From positions 1-9,214 of the forward strand of contig JAGBOM010000213.1 of assembly GCA_017633865.1 (NCBI GenBank): 9,214 bases of DNA. Reading direction: 5' to 3'. The position numbers were made by a program, and so were the translations under genes. Origin of the DNA: Opitutales bacterium (GTDB lineage Bacteria; Verrucomicrobiota; Verrucomicrobiia; Opitutales; Intestinicryptomonadaceae). The first letter of the stretch is position 1, and each line of letters begins with the position of its first letter. A model generated the notes under the pieces. It saw only the letters and a list, made by a program, of their open reading frames with translations, was not told where the DNA came from and did not search any database. Shown piece after piece: positions 7,322 to 9,214 of the stretch.

Positions 7322-7344
7322 CGAACAATTTTTTATTTTGTTCG
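7322..7344. repeat. Perfect 7-bp inverted repeat upstream of the xylA promoter
   Basis: CGAACAA (7322-7328) and TTGTTCG (7338-7344) flank a 9-base AT-rich spacer. It lies about 32 bases upstream of the xylA -35 and 44 bases after the stop of the ABC ATPase gene. There is no U-tract after the stem on the minus strand, so it is a poor terminator for the ABC gene. Dyad size and place also fit a regulator site for xylA. The remainder of the 195-base gap (7193-7387) shows nothing further. Confidence 0.45.
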
Positions 7345-7387
7345 CAACGCGCTAAATTTCATAGAGTTGCAAAGAACTCCGCACCCG

Positions 7388-8173
7388 CTAAACATTTTCC
7401 GCGCGCAGAAAAAACCTGCCGTTTCTGCGGTAAACGACACATTTTGCCCCGTAGGCCGCGCTCAAATTTTCGGAATTTACAACGTCCCCGATTTTTCCCG
7501 CGGCGAGGGTTTTGCCGTCCTTTAAAATAAGAGCGTGCGTAAAAGACGGCGGGATTTCCTCCAGATAGTGCGTGGCAAGAACTATCGCGGGGATTTTTTC
7601 GGCCTTGGCGATTTCGTTTAAAAACGACACGAACTTGTCTCGCGCGACGGGGTCGAGGCCGCTGCAGGGCTCGTCCAAAAAGAGCACGCTCGGGTTTATC
7701 ATTAGGGCTCTCGCGATTAGCACCCTCTGGCGCTCGCCGTTTGAGATGTCGCCCATTAAACACGGCGCGAGGCGCTCGATTTTCATGCCGCGCATTTTGC
7801 GCACCGCCCTGCGGCAGACGGCCTCCGAGGCCTCTCCCCAAAAGTTCACCATGGCGTAGGCTCCGCTTACGACGGTCTCCAAAACGGTTTCCGTAGGCTC
7901 GATATGGCGGTTTATGCCCGCGCTTACTATCGCGATTCTCTCCTTGATTTTGCTCCAGTCGCACTCGGAATATTTTTTGCCGCAGACGCTCATTTCGCCG
8001 CCGCTTAAATAGTTCAGCCCGCAAATTGTGGACATTAGCGAAGTCTTTCCCGCGCCGTTCGCGCCCAAAAGAGCCCACCTTTCCCCGTTTTCGACATTCC
8101 AATCGACGCCGTTTAAAATCCGCTTCGACGCCGTTATAAAAGCCATGTTTTTTATCTCTAAAATTCTTTTCAT
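7388..8173 (-). CDS. Stand-alone ABC transporter ATPase, YlmA/iron-complex-like
   Basis: Single ABC ATP-binding domain, 261 aa, no membrane segment. Motifs: aromatic A-loop region near the N terminus, Walker A GANGAGKTS (37-45), a Q-loop region around IAIVSAG (80-86), ABC signature in the variant form ISNGERQR (143-150, against the usual LSGGQ), Walker B VLFLDEP (163-169) with catalytic Glu168, D-loop SGLD (171-174) and switch His202 (ATHYLEE). The HYLEEIPPSFTHALILKDGK stretch and the C-terminal tail resemble the YlmA group, ATPases often found without a permease and annotated loosely as iron-complex or molybdate importers. No permease or binding protein is in the window, so transport substrate and even a transport role are unknown. 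The start at 8173 fits the family N terminus (ILEIKNM); the next ATG (8146) would cut it. No Shine-Dalgarno is seen. Diverges from maf with only 30 bases between starts. Confidence 0.92.
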   Translation of the reverse strand: MKRILEIKNMAFITASKRILNGVDWNVENGERWALLGANGAGKTSLMSTICGLNYLSGGEMSVCGKKYSECDWSKIKERIAIVSAGINRHIEPTETVLETVVSGAYAMVNFWGEASEAVCRRAVRKMRGMKIERLAPCLMGDISNGERQRVLIARALMINPSVLFLDEPCSGLDPVARDKFVSFLNEIAKAEKIPAIVLATHYLEEIPPSFTHALILKDGKTLAAGKIGDVVNSENLSAAYGAKCVVYRRNGRFFLRAENV

Positions 8174-8203
8174 TTTCTAAAAACTTGGCAATATATCTAA
8201 CCT
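8174..8203. promoter_or_regulatory. 30-base divergent intergenic region between the ABC ATPase gene and maf
   Basis: Both genes must start transcription in or beside this AT-rich stretch. On the minus strand TATATT (8195-8190) is a -10-like box about 17 bases from the ABC start codon. On the plus strand TATATC (8192-8197) overlaps it and would place the maf transcription start at or near its ATG (8204). No good -35 pairs with either. Neither gene has a Shine-Dalgarno here. The boxes are suggestive only. Confidence 0.4.
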
Positions 8204-8812
8204 ATGAGCGTTTTTAGCAATAAAATAATTCTCGCCTCCGCCTCGCCCCGCAGGAAGGAGCTGCTCGCCCGCCACGGCTTCAACTTCGAGGCAATGCCGT
8301 CGGCGGCGGCCGAGCTTACGCAAGATGAATGCCCGAACCCCGTAGAGCTCGCGAGGCAAAACGCCGTCTTAAAAGCAGCGCAAATCGCCGCGCAAAACCC
8401 TACAAGCGCGGTTCTCGGCGCGGACACAATCGTCGTGCTTGGCGGAACGGTTTTCGGCAAGCCCTCCGACAAGGCCGACGCCCTTCGCATGCTGCGCGCG
8501 CTGCGGGGCAAAACGCACTCGGTTTTTACGGCTGTTGCGGTTGTCTGCGAAAGTTTGGGCGTGAAAATTTCCGACGTCGAGGAAAGCCGCGTGAGCTTTA
8601 AAAATCTGGCGGACTCCGAAATCGAAAGCTACATCGAAAAAGTAAACGTGCTCGACAAGGCGGGGGCCTACGCCGCGCAGGAGTTCGGCGGGCTTATCAT
8701 AGAAAAAATCGATGGGGACTTTGAAAACGTCATGGGCTTGCCCTGCTCGCTCGTAAAAAAGCTGCTAAAGCTCGCCTTCAAAAAAGACCCCGACTTCTTT
8801 TGCGAAAAATAA
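8204..8812 (+). CDS. maf: Maf-like nucleoside triphosphate pyrophosphatase, YhdE (dTTP/UTP) type
   Basis: Cytoplasmic pyrophosphatase that hydrolyses non-canonical or excess nucleoside triphosphates to the monophosphate and pyrophosphate; the family is linked to septum-formation inhibition. 202 aa, near the usual 190-200. Motifs: LASASPRR (10-17, substrate loop), LGADTIVV (71-78) with catalytic Asp74, GKP (85-87), GKTHSVFTAVAV (102-113), and the end block DKAGAYAAQEFGG (151-163) followed by IDGDFENVMGLP. Gln159 in the AYAAQ segment matches the YhdE branch (dTTP, UTP and modified UTP) better than the YceF branch (7-methyl-GTP). Start ATG is fixed by the LASASPRR distance. No Shine-Dalgarno precedes it. 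Its TAA is followed with no gap by the next ATG, so the two genes are probably cotranscribed and translationally coupled. Confidence 0.95.
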   Translation: MSVFSNKIILASASPRRKELLARHGFNFEAMPSAAAELTQDECPNPVELARQNAVLKAAQIAAQNPTSAVLGADTIVVLGGTVFGKPSDKADALRMLRALRGKTHSVFTAVAVVCESLGVKISDVEESRVSFKNLADSEIESYIEKVNVLDKAGAYAAQEFGGLIIEKIDGDFENVMGLPCSLVKKLLKLAFKKDPDFFCEK

Positions 8813-9214
8813 ATGGACGAAAAAAGCCCAGGCCGCGCCCGAGCCGCGCAAATTATCCTTTGGAAAACCCGCACGGATTTCCGCGCGATATTTTTGAGCC
8901 TGCTGCTTACGCTTTTGGCGCACGCCTCGGCGTTTTTCGCCGCCTCGCATCTTTTGACTTTTTCAAAAATCGAAAGCCCCGAAGAGGTCGAAATAGAGTT
9001 CGTCGAGCCGCCCGCCGAAAAGTTCAAGCTCCCGCAGTACGTCGAGGCGAACCCCGACGCCAACTCCGAAACGCCCTTAAACACCCCGCTTGAGTCCTTC
9101 AAAAACCAAAAGGCCGCGCAGGAAAATCCAGACAGGCTCGCGATGTCAAACCGCCCGAAAGTGGAGGGCGAAAACGAACACTCCCAAAAAATCGTGCGCG
9201 GCACCCTCCAAAAC
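8813..9214 (+). CDS. TonB-like inner-membrane protein, 3'-truncated by the window edge
   Basis: Open from ATG at 8813 to the last base: 134 codons without a stop. The N terminus is cytoplasmic and basic (MDEKSPGRARAAQ...WKTRTDFR), then one hydrophobic segment at about 25-47, then an acidic and proline-rich periplasmic stretch (SPEEVEIEFVEPPAEKFKLPQYVEANPDANSETPLNTPLESFKNQKAAQENPD). This layout, with a negative VEPP patch, the phrase YVEANPDA and a polar disordered linker, is that of TonB-type energy transducers and related TonB-like proteins of Verrucomicrobia-type genomes. The C-terminal TonB domain, which would prove it, lies beyond the window. It begins directly after the maf stop codon. 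No ExbB/ExbD is visible here. It could instead be another single-pass envelope protein with a disordered linker. Confidence 0.65.
   Translation, partial: MDEKSPGRARAAQIILWKTRTDFRAIFLSLLLTLLAHASAFFAASHLLTFSKIESPEEVEIEFVEPPAEKFKLPQYVEANPDANSETPLNTPLESFKNQKAAQENPDRLAMSNRPKVEGENEHSQKIVRGTLQN

Noticed and set aside
7359..8102. 247-codon open frame on the minus strand inside the ABC ATPase gene
   Set aside because: Arg-rich out-of-frame reading of a gene with all ABC motifs intact; a shadow caused by GC-rich codon usage.
1..9214. Repeated GCCGACGCC-type strings seen in many genes
   Set aside because: They are Ala/Asp codon pairs in frame within coding regions and reflect codon choice, not a dispersed repeat; no regular spacing, CRISPR array, tRNA or rRNA was found.

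Overview
This window is an ordinary chromosomal stretch, moderately GC-rich and packed with genes. It carries nine protein-coding genes, two of them cut by the window edges. Inference on the host: an anaerobic, glycan-degrading, Gram-negative-type bacterium. A Verrucomicrobiota/Opitutae-like gut lineage is my best guess. The reasons are a GH92 mannosidase, a Bacteroides-like xylose isomerase, a short AsmA-like envelope protein, a TonB-like protein, and the near absence of Shine-Dalgarno motifs before most starts. No rRNA or other phylogenetic marker is present, so this stays tentative.

Left part, plus strand: a 5'-truncated GH92 alpha-mannosidase (3-2090) is followed by a 138-base gap with a weak promoter candidate. 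Then comes a very tight four-gene run: a PfkB-family sugar kinase (2229-3143), proA (3140-4399, ATGA overlap), a small membrane-anchored AsmA-like protein (4406-5065) and purN (5067-5654). The spacing (-4, 6 and 1 bases) implies one transcript joining an uncharacterised kinase, proline synthesis, an envelope protein and purine synthesis.

Middle: purN and the minus-strand xylA (5879-7192) converge on a 224-base junction full of hairpins. These include terminator-like hairpins on the purN side and a textbook intrinsic terminator for xylA. Upstream of xylA is the best-defined regulatory region of the window: a perfect TTGACA -35, a plausible -10, a 5-bp-arm inverted repeat just downstream of the predicted transcription start, a good Shine-Dalgarno, and a second, longer inverted repeat upstream of the -35.

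Right part: a stand-alone YlmA-like ABC ATPase (7388-8173, minus) and a Maf-type nucleotide pyrophosphatase (8204-8812, plus) diverge from only 30 bases. A TonB-like inner-membrane protein (8813 to the right edge) starts on the base after the maf stop codon.

I see no mobile element, CRISPR array, tRNA or rRNA, and no convincing new multi-gene system. The items most worth checking are the xylA control region, the pfkB-proA-asmA-purN gene grouping, the 30-base divergent promoter and the hairpin-rich convergent junction.
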